Below are positions 18,413-26,672 of a DNA stretch of 64,000 nucleotides, one piece after another. Origin of the DNA: Candidatus Nitrosocosmicus franklandus (GTDB taxonomy: Archaea > Thermoproteota > Nitrososphaeria > Nitrososphaerales > Nitrososphaeraceae); NCBI RefSeq assembly GCF_900696045.1, contig NZ_LR216287.1, forward strand, positions 1,488,001-1,552,000. The letters run 5' to 3'. The notes under the pieces were generated by a model. That model did no database searches, was not told where the DNA came from, and saw only the letters and a list, made by a program, of their open reading frames with translations. Position 1 is the first letter of the stretch, and the number at the start of each line of letters is the position of its first letter. Position numbers and translations under genes: made by a program.

Positions 18413-18690
18413 TTATATTATATTTTTATCCGAGTTTATCATAACATCAAGATTTACACTTCCATCGTTGGTACTATTTAATATTGGAGAATCTGTCGAT
18501 TTGCCAAATACCTTATTACTATCTTCAAAAATATTCATTATACTGGCAGATCCGCTATTAGATTCGGCAGTACCTAATATCCAAACAATGCTATTTGTTT
18601 GTTAATATAATAAATACTTTGGTTGTCCGATAATTGAATATCTGAAAGGTTAGTATTATTATCTATTGTGGACTGCTGTATGTATGCTAT
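18413..18690 (-). pseudogene. Relic of a secreted-type protein
   Basis: The minus strand holds two protein-like pieces in different frames. One, near 18690-18610, reads IDNNTNLSDIQLSDNQSIYY. The next begins near 18600 (SIVWILGTAESNSGS) and continues through KVFGKSTDSPILNSTNDGS to the stop at 18413. The second has no proper start before an upstream stop; its first ATG is at 18538. Asn/Ser/Asp-rich composition is typical of secreted archaeal proteins. A plus-strand frame over the same bases (18372-18605) looks less protein-like. No family was recognised. The remainder of 18094-18981 shows nothing else. Confidence 0.3.
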
Positions 18691-18981
18691 AATGACTGTA
18701 TATTACTTGACCCAATAAAACAAACGTAGCTTTTTTGCATAATGTGTGAAGATATGTGAGCTTCTTAATTTTTGCCCTCAATTCCTATAACAAATTCATT
18801 CAAATATACTTCACATGGTTTATAATACATTTAGGAAAATTAAAACAACAAGTCCTATATTAATAAGTTTGATAAGAAAATTACAGAAAATTTTTATAAA
18901 AATTTTAACCAGAATTAAATTTGCAAAGTATATTCAAAAATTATTATATTATATATTATTGCAAAAGAAAACAGGAATAAA

Positions 18982-19908
18982 ATGTTAAAGTCAATCGACA
19001 CGAAATTAACTTCAGTATTAGTTGTTGCAGTATTTGCTGCATTAATGACTTTTGGTCCAGCAACATCAAGTTATCAAAGTGCATTTGCACACTATGGGAC
19101 AGATGTTGATCAGTGTAAAGATGATGAGGATTATTATGAGGATAATGAGGAAGCATGTGATAAGAACCTAAGAGTTCATTATGGAGAAGATTATGATGGT
19201 GAATTTGGTTCAAAATCAATTGACGACGATGACGACGATGACGACGGTAATAGCTCAAACCAAGGAATAGGTCAATCCCAATCTTCCCGTCAAAATTCAC
19301 AATGTGTTTCAGGCGGTGATACCAATGACTCTTGCAACAACATAAGCCTACAGAACCAAGAGAATTCTGGTAACAACGCAGCAGCTCAAAACGGCGGAGA
19401 TGACGACGATGACGACGGTAATAGCTCAAACCAAGGAATAGGTCAATCCCAATCTTCCCGTCAAAATTCACAATGTGTTTCAGGCGGTGATACCAATGAC
19501 TCTTGCAACAACATAAGCCTACAGAACCAAGAGAATTCTGGTAACAACGCAGCAGCTCAAAACGGCGGAGATGACGACGATGACGACGGTAATAGCTCAA
19601 ACCAAGGAATAGGTCAATCCCAATCTTCCCGTCAAAATTCACAATGTGTAGCAGGTGGTAGTTTGGGTAACTCTTGCAACAACATAAGCCTACAGAACCA
19701 AGAGAATTCTGGTAACAACGCAGCAGCTCAAAACGGCGGAGATGACGACGATGACGACGGTAATAGCTCAAACCAAGGAATAGGTCAATCCCAATCTTCC
19801 CGTCAAAATTCACAATGTGTATCCGGTGAAGATGCAATCGTATCTTGTGATAATGTTAGTTTCCAAAATCAAGTAAATAGTGGAAACAATGCATTGGCAC
19901 AAGATTAA
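18982..19908 (+). CDS. Secreted protein with four 57-residue Asp/Asn/Gln-rich repeats
   Basis: A 308-residue protein with a signal peptide (about residues 1-36, ending SYQSAFA) and then an acidic linker. From about residue 85 it consists of four tandem repeats of 57 residues. Each has a DDDDDDDG run, GNSSNQGIGQSQSSRQNSQC, a variable loop, a second Cys, and NISLQNQENSGNNAAAQNGG. Cys pairs inside each repeat could form disulfides after export. The regularly spaced Gln/Asn with small residues recalls curlin-type amyloid repeats, and the Asp runs suggest calcium binding; both are inferences. There is no C-terminal membrane anchor, so it is secreted or bound to the S-layer. The last repeat ends the protein. 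Confidence 0.75.
   Translation: MLKSIDTKLTSVLVVAVFAALMTFGPATSSYQSAFAHYGTDVDQCKDDEDYYEDNEEACDKNLRVHYGEDYDGEFGSKSIDDDDDDDDGNSSNQGIGQSQSSRQNSQCVSGGDTNDSCNNISLQNQENSGNNAAAQNGGDDDDDDGNSSNQGIGQSQSSRQNSQCVSGGDTNDSCNNISLQNQENSGNNAAAQNGGDDDDDDGNSSNQGIGQSQSSRQNSQCVAGGSLGNSCNNISLQNQENSGNNAAAQNGGDDDDDDGNSSNQGIGQSQSSRQNSQCVSGEDAIVSCDNVSFQNQVNSGNNALAQD
19222..19905 (+). repeat. Four tandem copies of a 171-bp unit
   Basis: The unit recurs at exact 171-bp spacing: the GGTAATAGCTCAAAC landmark ends at 19260, 19431, 19602 and 19773. Copies one and two are identical as far as I can compare by eye, including synonymous sites. Copies three and four differ mainly in the loop between the two Cys codons, and copy four diverges again at its end. 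Such identity points to recent duplication or gene conversion. Confidence 0.9.
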
Positions 19909-20986
19909 AATCATTTTTTTGATCATTTGATAGAACAAATTAGAAAAGCGTTAAAATTAAACTGAATGCTTTTCAAATTACCAAAAGTTATTCTATAACT
20001 TCTAAAAATATTTTTGGTACAAGTAGTCTTCAATTAAGTCGTCTCTCTTTTTAGACTTAATGACAGAGAAGATAAATTGATTGAAAGATCTTTTCTCAAT
20101 AACGTCAGTTCATAAGTAAAGTTATTTGAAAATAATGTAAATATATATAGATAGTATCTTTCAAGAGAATTAGTTTGTTTTTTGACCTAAAACTTAATCT
20201 TTGATACTGATGCATTTACTATTCATGAAGGATTTTTATATCATTTAAGTCACAGTACTTTAAAGTTGCTTCATAAATTTAACAATCTCCTTTATTCAAG
20301 TAGCGATTTAAGATCTAATTTTGAAATCTTTAATTATCAAATTATTTATATCATATTACTTCTAAGAATATTGTTCAACAGGTCTGTCTGTCCCAAAGTT
20401 TAGATCTTAAGGAAAAGAATTTCGTGATTATTGGCAGAAAATACTTCAATATTCGAGTATTTTCTGAATTATCTGCTTTTTGTATCTTGACTGTTGATAA
20501 CCTTCTACAAAGTTAAAGCCAGCACTATGTGATTATGAAGTAGATACTACCTAACCGAATATGGTACATCATCTTTGAATAAATTAGACGGTGTTTCCTT
20601 TTGAGTGAACCGATGGGTACATCTACCACCCTCAACAAAAATCTGCATATTTTCAGAAAATAAAATTACCGTTGGAATTATATGAATTTTTTTTGAGGAT
20701 CATTCAACGATTTAGATGTTACATTATCTTTATAAACACAATTACTAAAATTTCATTTTACTTTATCACTCTAGTGTGCCTTAGGAGTGATTTTTAGCCT
20801 TTGTCTGGTTGAGTATAAACATAGTCAACCAAACCAGAATCGTCATGTGATAAAGATATTGTAAATCTAGATTTGATATGTAGTAACAGGCAATAATTCA
20901 TTATTATCGCCGATTTAATCGAGACTCTAGAAGAATATGATTTACTGATAGTTTTAGAGAATAAAACTCTTATTTTTAGACTTATA
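19909..20986. other. 1.08-kb decayed or non-coding stretch
   Basis: No intact gene. On the minus strand a frame open from about 20700 to TAG 20547 reads ENMQIFVEGGRCTHRFTQKE and SNLFKDDVPYSVR, which looks like a fragment of a lost gene but has no family I recognise. A separate minus-strand frame at 20794-21012 is Ser/Ile-rich and ambiguous. An inverted repeat lies at 20435-20466. Confidence 0.4.
20435..20466. repeat. Perfect 11-bp inverted repeat (stem-loop)
   Basis: Arms CAGAAAATACT and AGTATTTTCTG flank a 10-base loop. It lies far from any intact gene. It could be a hairpin in a transcript, a protein-binding palindrome, or a scar of a lost element; nothing nearby decides. Confidence 0.5.
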
Positions 20987-21112
20987 CTATAGTACTTGCT
21001 TGGATGCCGCAATTATGTCAAATAGATATTTTATTATTGGAAGATCGTACTTTGTAGTTGATGTTGCTAATTCTTCACTATAATTATTGCAAGCAAACTC
21101 CATTTCTGTCAA
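20987..21112 (-). CDS. Short ORF or gene fragment of unknown function
   Basis: A minus-strand frame (TTG 21112, or ATG 21103) encodes about 40 residues with good protein character: MEFACNNYSEELATSTTKYD, then LPIIKYLFDIIAASKQVL. It could be a small helical protein, or the C-terminal end of a broken gene whose upstream part is gone. A stop precedes the TTG. The overlapping plus-strand frame 21087-21245 is also open but less convincing. No family recognised. Confidence 0.3.
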   Translation of the reverse strand: MTEMEFACNNYSEELATSTTKYDLPIIKYLFDIIAASKQVL

Positions 21113-21447
21113 AATAACAAAAGAGTATTCTTTGTTTCAAATATATGAAGATGCTGAAAAGGATGAATTAGAATTATGTTGTAGAGAAGAAAATATATCT
21201 TTGTCAAAGAATATGATCTTACTAAATTGCAATGTGACTGCCTAATGCATTGTTTAATGGGTATGAGTTCAATAAAATTTCTCGAAGATGTATGACGAAT
21301 TAATATTTTCCTGAGCGAAGATAACAATCACATACATTTACATAGAATAATTGAATTTTGAAATGCAATTCGATTATCTAGCTATAACTGTATTACTTAA
21401 GGTTAAACATTCAATGAATTAACAGGATCCAGAAGATTTGACCTTGA

Positions 21448-22076
21448 TCATAGTTCGCAAAAGTTTTTTGAAACAAAGTCTGCAATCTTAAGAGGCTTGG
21501 GAATAAAATTGCCTGATCTAGTTAGAGCTTTGACTAATTGTATGGATGTAGATAAACTTTCTCTATGACCAGTGCTTATGTATATTGTTTTCCTTGAATG
21601 CTTCTCTCTTTTTATGGCAAATCCAAGCATGTTTCCATCATATCTTACAAAATCATCCGCGCCCACAGTACCATACAGTAAATTTTTTGCAACTCCGATC
21701 GTTGGATTATTTGTAATTACTCCAACATACGAAGCCAATCCACATCTTCTGGGATGAAGTACTCCATGGCCATCGACTAATAAAAGTTGAAAAGAATTCT
21801 TCAATAGTTTCAAGGTCTCCAAAACAGGATCCAATTCTCTTAATACTAATAATCCGGGTAAGTATGGATGTTTTATCTCGTTTTTAGTTATAACAATTTC
21901 GATTACTTTTAGATCTATCTTTCTTACTACAACAGCAGAAGCACTTGCAATTCGTCCATTGTAAGATACATCAACGCCACAAACATAATCAATTCCTTTT
22001 TCAAAATCATCTCTTGTAATAACCTTTTTTCAAGTAGTTTTTGATTTCTTATTGTATTTGCAATATGATTATTCAT
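21448..22076 (-). pseudogene. nfi: Endonuclease V gene with a one-base deletion
   Basis: Endonuclease V cleaves beside deoxyinosine. The frame that ends at 21448 contains every core motif: CGVDVSYNG (catalytic Asp), HPYLPGLLVLRE (catalytic Glu) and LLVDGHGVLHPRRCGLAS (catalytic Asp), then IGVAKN and GHRESL. This frame has no usable start: upstream it runs into VITRDDFEKG and then loses register. The missing N-terminus (MNNHIANTIRNQKLLEK) is in another frame starting at ATG 22076. The break falls in a run of six A (six T on the plus strand near 22025-22030). One more A would give a single 209-residue protein, the normal size. This is a real or assembly-caused frameshift. Confidence 0.8.
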
Positions 22077-22233
22077 ATCTATGCGAGAAAAATTATGACA
22101 AAAATTGAAGTTATTAAATATTTTTTAACTAGGTCTAATTACCTTAAAAAAGTCTCATTATAGATTAGATATAAAAATTACTAAAGATTCAAACTGAAAA
22201 GATACGATAACATGTCATATCATATTAGTTGGA

Positions 22234-22510
22234 TTAGATATTCAAGTCGGAATCATTTAGATCCTTTGCCTTAAGACCTGCCCTTATGGCTATTGAAAAT
22301 ATTTTTATGACTTCTTTCGCGTGGCGTCTGAAAAGGTAAGGAAGCAACAACCAAATTTTTTCACTTTCTTCATCAATAAGTCCAGAATGAGTATCTCTCA
22401 CTCGTTTAGAGAATACCAATTGGATGTATCTTTATACTCGATTCTAAATTATATCATTGCTCTTTCATATCACTTTCATTTGAGCCGACTGATGAAAGAG
22501 GTAGAATCAT
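22234..22510 (-). pseudogene. C-terminal relic of a flavin disulfide oxidoreductase
   Basis: Two minus-strand frames carry the dimerisation domain of the dihydrolipoamide dehydrogenase/mercuric reductase family. The first, near 22501-22460, reads PLSSVGSNESDMKEQ, matching the family pattern PxLASVGLTE-x-x-A. After a stop, a second frame (22419-22234) reads HAKEVIKIFSIAIRAGLKAKDL, the usual HAxEVINxxAxAIxxGLxxxDL helix. The FAD- and NAD-binding domains are absent upstream, and the final YPT-x-x-(S/A)-D motif is missing or scrambled past the stop. At least two frameshifts are needed. It is a decayed fragment rather than a gene. Confidence 0.6.
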
Positions 22511-23101
22511 AAAAATTGCACTAGAAAGTCCATTATAATGGGACTTGGTGATATTTCGATAAGAAGTTGTTTAATATAATAGTATCATAATAGTTTGTTA
22601 CCGGATTCAAGAGTGATCAACAACTTACTTCATATACAACTGGGTTAGAAACACTTTGCATGCAGACATTCTTTAACCTTTAACTCTCCTACAGATTATG
22701 TTCTATACCTTCTGTCTCTAGATCGAGTTCTCTTACTTTCGAAATTCTTCTTTATGGACTACCATTTAGATACTTGTTGTTGATAACGGTCTATATATCT
22801 GAGAATTTGAACCTGTAGAATCTTAATTAGTTAAATGTCTTTGGATAGTAATTTGTTTACTTTCTCGACATTCTTTTCTAAAAGAACACAGATATTTATG
22901 TTCCTGCTATTCTGTGTTAACCGATCAACAAGATCTACGATGTCTAAGTATGTTTACCACCATGCAAAATTGTGATTTTTTTGCTCCGAGCATTCATTAC
23001 AATATGCTTAAATTCAAATGATCATATTTACCATAATGAATATTATATTATTAGGCAATTGATGATCTTTTTATAAACTGATCACTTGTTCTAATATTCT
23101 A
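22511..23101. other. 590-bp gap with no recognisable gene
   Basis: Sits upstream of the oxidoreductase relic, where its FAD- and NAD-binding domains would be expected. I could not find residual GxGxxG-like motifs in either strand. AT-rich and featureless to me. Confidence 0.4.
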
Positions 23102-23488
23102 TTAGTTTGGAATTTCCAAATTACTTAGTCGTGCTCCAGATGCAGTTAAGAAACATTCTTCTTTCATTATATCGTTATTTAAATTAGTATTCTTATCTTC
23201 TACTTTCATATATTCTACTTTGACTGTACTCTCATCAATAAGCCTGATTCTTATAATGATAGGAATAATTTCATTATTAGTAGCACTGACTTTTCTCTCC
23301 TGCGGAAAAGATTCAAAAGTTTTTCAATTTATCCCTTCTTTTTACATGAACTTTCTAAGTCACTCTTTCTTTATTTGTTTCTTGTTCGAATCAATCGTTT
23401 TTACAGCTTCATTTGATATCATCGTGGCACCTACCATTACTCTCCCTATTACATTAAATCGTACAACGTTATACTGTGCAAGTCTCCA
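23102..23488 (-). pseudogene. Decayed gene with three in-frame stops
   Basis: A single minus-strand frame is coding-like over about 128 codons but contains three stops in its middle. It begins WRLAQYNVVRFNVIGRVMVG, goes on through MISNEAVKTIDSNKKQIKKE, then stop, LRKFM, stop, KEGIN, stop. It resumes KTFESFPQERKVSATNNEII, then LIDESTVKVEYMKVEDK and ends FLTASGARLSNLEIPN at 23102. Because the frame is kept across the stops, decay is by point mutation. No family recognised. A plus-strand frame (23220-23504) runs over the same bases but is its hydrophobic shadow. Confidence 0.5.
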
Positions 23489-23764
23489 TCACAATATCAA
23501 ATAACCAAATTAGTATAAAGAATTCAGTTTAGTAAATTCAGCATATGAAAATATTTTTGTGCATTTTTTGACATCTTGCTGGTCCTTACATATTTAGGCA
23601 TTGAGCAAAAGAGGATAATCAATTTGAATATCTGATCCATAATTACTCTGCAAACATGGATATATAGAATCTAAATTAGTTTGTCAAAAATACAAACATT
23701 AGAATTCCGAAATATTAGCTTTCATATATTATATTTTTAAACTGTTATATGTTTATAACAATAA

Positions 23765-24184
23765 ATGAAATCCAAAACCGAGTATCTTTTGCTTAATACA
23801 ACATCACGGTTTCAGTTAGTTAACATTACGCCGCAAATTGAAAAAATACTACAAGCGAGCGAAATCAAAGAGGGACTATGCCTGGTAAATTCTATGCATA
23901 TTTCTTCTAGCGTATTCATAAATGATGACGAAATGGGGTTGCATAGAGATTTTTACAAGTGGTTAGAAAAATTGGCTCCGCATGAACCACTTGAACAATA
24001 TAGTCATAACGATACCGGAGAAGAGAATGCCGATGCCCATTTAAAGCGACAAATCATGGGAAGAGAAGTCGTAATAGCAGTTACAAATGGTAAACTAGAC
24101 TTCGGTCCATGGGAACAAATATTTTATGGAGAATTTGACGGAATGAGAAACAAGAGAGTGTTAGTTAAAATAATAGGTGAATAG
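23765..24184 (+). CDS. YjbQ/UPF0047 family protein
   Basis: A 139-residue single-domain protein of the YjbQ family. Recognisable parts are the [17 protein letters not shown] strand, [19 protein letters not shown], and the [13 protein letters not shown] motif with the conserved Trp/Gln. His residues in the two middle motifs form the family's putative active site. Members have been reported to have weak thiamine-phosphate synthase activity in vivo; the true role is unresolved. Length is typical and the gene looks intact, in contrast to the relics around it. It starts at ATG 23765 just after an AT-rich leader. Confidence 0.88.
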   Translation: MKSKTEYLLLNTTSRFQLVNITPQIEKILQASEIKEGLCLVNSMHISSSVFINDDEMGLHRDFYKWLEKLAPHEPLEQYSHNDTGEENADAHLKRQIMGREVVIAVTNGKLDFGPWEQIFYGEFDGMRNKRVLVKIIGE

Positions 24185-24844
24185 TATATGCATAGACTAG
24201 GTTTGAGTGAACTAGTCAAGATATAATAATCATTTCATTTTTATTTTCATTGTAAATATAAATCAAAAGTCAAATTAATTAGCTAGTCGTTATTATCTGA
24301 TTAAAATTCATTACAAAAAGGTGATTTTGATATTAGATCTAATTTATGCTTCAATTCGCTTTGATTTAGTGAATAGTTTAGACTTTATCGCGTATATCAA
24401 TAGCTTGAAGTTTGAGGTGATCTTGTAGAATTTCATGTACTTGTATATAGAAAGTTCTACTTTTTTATCTTTTTCATTTCTGAACAATATTTATAATTAA
24501 GATTCGTATTAGGTTTAAAATTCAAATATTTCCTAACAAGATATGTGATGCTAGATTTGTATATTAAGTAAGGAGCAAGACTAATTACTATATGCTAAAC
24601 TTGAGGAGTTATGACAACTATAAAGGTCTATGTTTATTACAACAGATCATTGTTGTTTGTACATAAATTTTTTGATTTTGTAGTGCAATTTTTTATGCCT
24701 TTTATGTTTGTCTGCGTGCCTGCCTTGCCATGTTAAGGGTAGGGTCATTAAACAATAGTACATAATGATATCACATAAACATAAAGAATTATGTAAGCTA
24801 TTACCACTTTTTATATTATTGATCTAGGATGAGCATTTATTATA
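24185..24844. other. 660-bp gap preceding the integrated element
   Basis: No gene seen on either strand. This is the sequence that would have lain directly downstream of the tRNA-Ser 3' end before the element at 24845 was inserted. Confidence 0.5.
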
Positions 24845-24865
24845 GCGCCGGGAGTGGGACTCGAA
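24845..24865 (-). repeat. Left attachment-site copy (attL)
   Basis: Identical to 39620-39640 over 21 bases. It corresponds to the 3' strand of the acceptor stem and half of the T arm of the tRNA-Ser, plus one base. The tRNA body is not present here: the following bases only loosely resemble it. Confidence 0.85.
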
Positions 24866-25258
24866 TCTACGTCTTTCAGATGTGGGTTCCATTGTGTTTG
24901 CTACTAGCCGAAAAGTAAAATGGAGGAAATGGCATTTGTTCATATTTCAGGTAGTCATGGGTTTATGCATTACAAGTTATTAAGTTAATAATAGATAAAC
25001 CAAGTATAATTAATCTCCAGAAAAATATGTGCTATAAAGAATGTAGTGGTTCACTTTTTTTGTGAATTTCGAGAAATTATAGTGGTAAACATATAGTGTT
25101 GTAAAGATACGAAATAATGACCTGGTTTATAATCTATAATAAAAAGCCTAATTTAGCTTGATTTATAATGATTTTGCCTTAAAAAGACTGAAGTAATAAT
25201 AGTATGTAAAACAATTTATTATCATATTAATAGGTATGATAGAATAGATTAGATCAAA
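24866..25258. other. 393-bp left end of the element, no gene seen
   Basis: Non-coding, AT-rich sequence between attL and the first element gene. Likely holds integrase arm-binding sites and a promoter for the gene at 25259, but no repeat stood out to me. Confidence 0.4.
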
Positions 25259-25825
25259 ATGAATAAAGAAACTTTGGATTTTCTTGTTTTTCTGAATAAT
25301 AATAAATTAGTAGATCTGCGTTGTATTCACTACGATAGCGATATTGGCTTTTATAATAGAAAGAAATTACAAAAATTGGTCTTTCTAGCTCAATCACGAT
25401 TCAATCTTCCGTCAAACTATGCCTATGATATCTATAAACATGGTCCATATTCGCCTCGTTTTTCTGCCGACTATTATCAAATGAATTTAGATATTGTTAA
25501 TCAAAAAACGTATTCCCTACCGTCTAGCTTTGATGAGAATAGATATACAGCTTTATTTATTGATAAGGATATTAACTGGTTGGAGGTATCTACAACCGCA
25601 ATTGATCTGTTCGATAAGAATAAAGATATACATATAAAAGACTTGGTCAATTCTATTTGTAATCTTAAGCCACAATTTAGTATACCTTATATTACTAAAG
25701 TTGTTAATGATCTATTGCGTGAAAAATTGATTACATCTATAAGAGAAGAACTAGAATCAATTAGAAAGAAAATACCTGACTTACTTAAAGCTTTAGCAAA
25801 AGAAGATCCTGCATTAATTAAATAA
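25259..25825 (+). CDS. YwgA/Panacea-like protein
   Basis: A 188-residue soluble protein. Its centre, KKLQKLVFLAQ followed by YDIYKHGPYSPRFSADYYQM, matches the pattern KLQKLxY(L/F)...F...YGPYS shared by YwgA-like and Panacea (DUF4065) domains. Panacea is a promiscuous antitoxin domain that pairs with many toxins. The C-terminal half is helical and charged. It converges with the Fic-like gene, whose end is only 11 bases away. Toxin-antitoxin partners are normally co-directional, so a functional pair here would be unusual; still, the two are adjacent and both alien. Confidence in the general fold is moderate. Confidence 0.55.
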   Translation: MNKETLDFLVFLNNNKLVDLRCIHYDSDIGFYNRKKLQKLVFLAQSRFNLPSNYAYDIYKHGPYSPRFSADYYQMNLDIVNQKTYSLPSSFDENRYTALFIDKDINWLEVSTTAIDLFDKNKDIHIKDLVNSICNLKPQFSIPYITKVVNDLLREKLITSIREELESIRKKIPDLLKALAKEDPALIK

Positions 25826-25836
25826 TCATATCTTGT

Positions 25837-26259
25837 TTACTCTTTAATTACTAACTCTTGTTTAAGATATTCCTCTACTTCGGAATAAACTGTAGTATCC
25901 GTCCTTGATTTCAACATAGTCGCCATTAACAAATCATATAATTTTCGTTTTTGCTCAGTTTGAACCAAAGGAATATCAAATCCATTTCTATTTAGAAACA
26001 TTAATGTTACAATTATAGCTGTTCTCTTGTTACCTTCATAAAATGGTTGATTAAAAGTAATTCCCGCCAAGATTCTAGTTGCTTTCTTAATTATGCGTGT
26101 CTTTTTATCTAATTCTTTTTCATACCTCGTGTTAACCTTGTCAAATATGCTGCAAAGAATATTTAGATCAACCTCAAAAGAAGAACCATCCTCTTCAACA
26201 ATTTTCTTGTTGAATTGAATAATTTCGTCAATCTCATCTGAGCTAAAGTATTCTGACAA
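25837..26259 (-). CDS. Fic/Doc-like protein lacking the catalytic His
   Basis: A 140-residue Fic-fold protein of Doc size. The Fic core reads FNQPFYEGNKRTAIIVTLMFLN; the canonical motif is HPFxxGNxR, so the anion-hole Gly-Asn-Lys-Arg is kept but the catalytic His is Gln. A helix pattern for the fold continues to NRNGFDIP. Fic enzymes transfer AMP or phosphate to proteins; the His acts as general base, so this protein should be inactive or use a different chemistry. The Gln could be a natural detoxifying mutation or a family trait. It converges with the YwgA/Panacea-like gene. Confidence 0.75.
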   Translation of the reverse strand: MSEYFSSDEIDEIIQFNKKIVEEDGSSFEVDLNILCSIFDKVNTRYEKELDKKTRIIKKATRILAGITFNQPFYEGNKRTAIIVTLMFLNRNGFDIPLVQTEQKRKLYDLLMATMLKSRTDTTVYSEVEEYLKQELVIKE

Positions 26260-26672
26260 TTATACTTACTTCTAAAATTTTTGTATAATAAGGTATCACT
26301 GATCAATGCATTAATTAATTAATAAAATACTCAATTGATATGGAGGTATGAAAGTTTATTTTGTTACTTTGTTTTAGTTTACTCTCGTGCTTCAATTTTC
26401 GCTTTATTTTTTATTGGTATTAATAATAGGCTCCTCGTCACTTCAGATAAATTCTTTAAATGATTCAAATAGGGTATTTGAACTCAATTTCCATATGATT
26501 GCAAAATAATATAAAAAATTGTAAAGAAATTATTGACTGATATATTGGGAATTAGCATAAAGATATGAGATTTGAACCCGTTTTTCTTGCATTCAGGGGT
26601 TTGTGTTTTGATTTGACCTATACAAATTGACCTTGTCCTCCAACAGATTACAATGATTTTGGAAAATTCATT
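26260..26672. other. 413-bp gap between Fic-like gene and OLD relic
   Basis: No gene seen. Near 26566-26640 the minus strand has a stretch GGGTTCAAATCTC that looks like a tRNA T arm, but no acceptor or anticodon stem could be folded by eye, so it is at most a relic. Confidence 0.4.

Noticed and set aside
18372-18605. 77-residue plus-strand frame
   Set aside because: Minus strand shows a better protein-like sequence; this frame looks like its complement.
18956-19837. 293-residue minus-strand frame over the repeat protein
   Set aside because: It is the antisense shadow of the perfect 171-bp repeats; the plus frame has a signal peptide and sensible composition.
21109-21327. 72-residue minus-strand frame
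   Set aside because: Mixed composition without protein character; overlaps two other weak frames of which one (20987-21112) looks better.
23220-23504. 94-residue hydrophobic plus-strand frame resembling a membrane protein
   Set aside because: The minus strand carries a longer, specific coding pattern with stops; the hydrophobic look comes from its complement.
24845-24910. Second tRNA-Ser gene at the left end of the element
   Set aside because: Only the last 21 bases match; the rest cannot fold as a tRNA. It is an attachment-site copy.
26566-26640. Possible tRNA gene on the minus strand
   Set aside because: A T-arm-like GGGTTCAAATCTC exists, but no paired acceptor stem or anticodon arm could be built; at most a relic.
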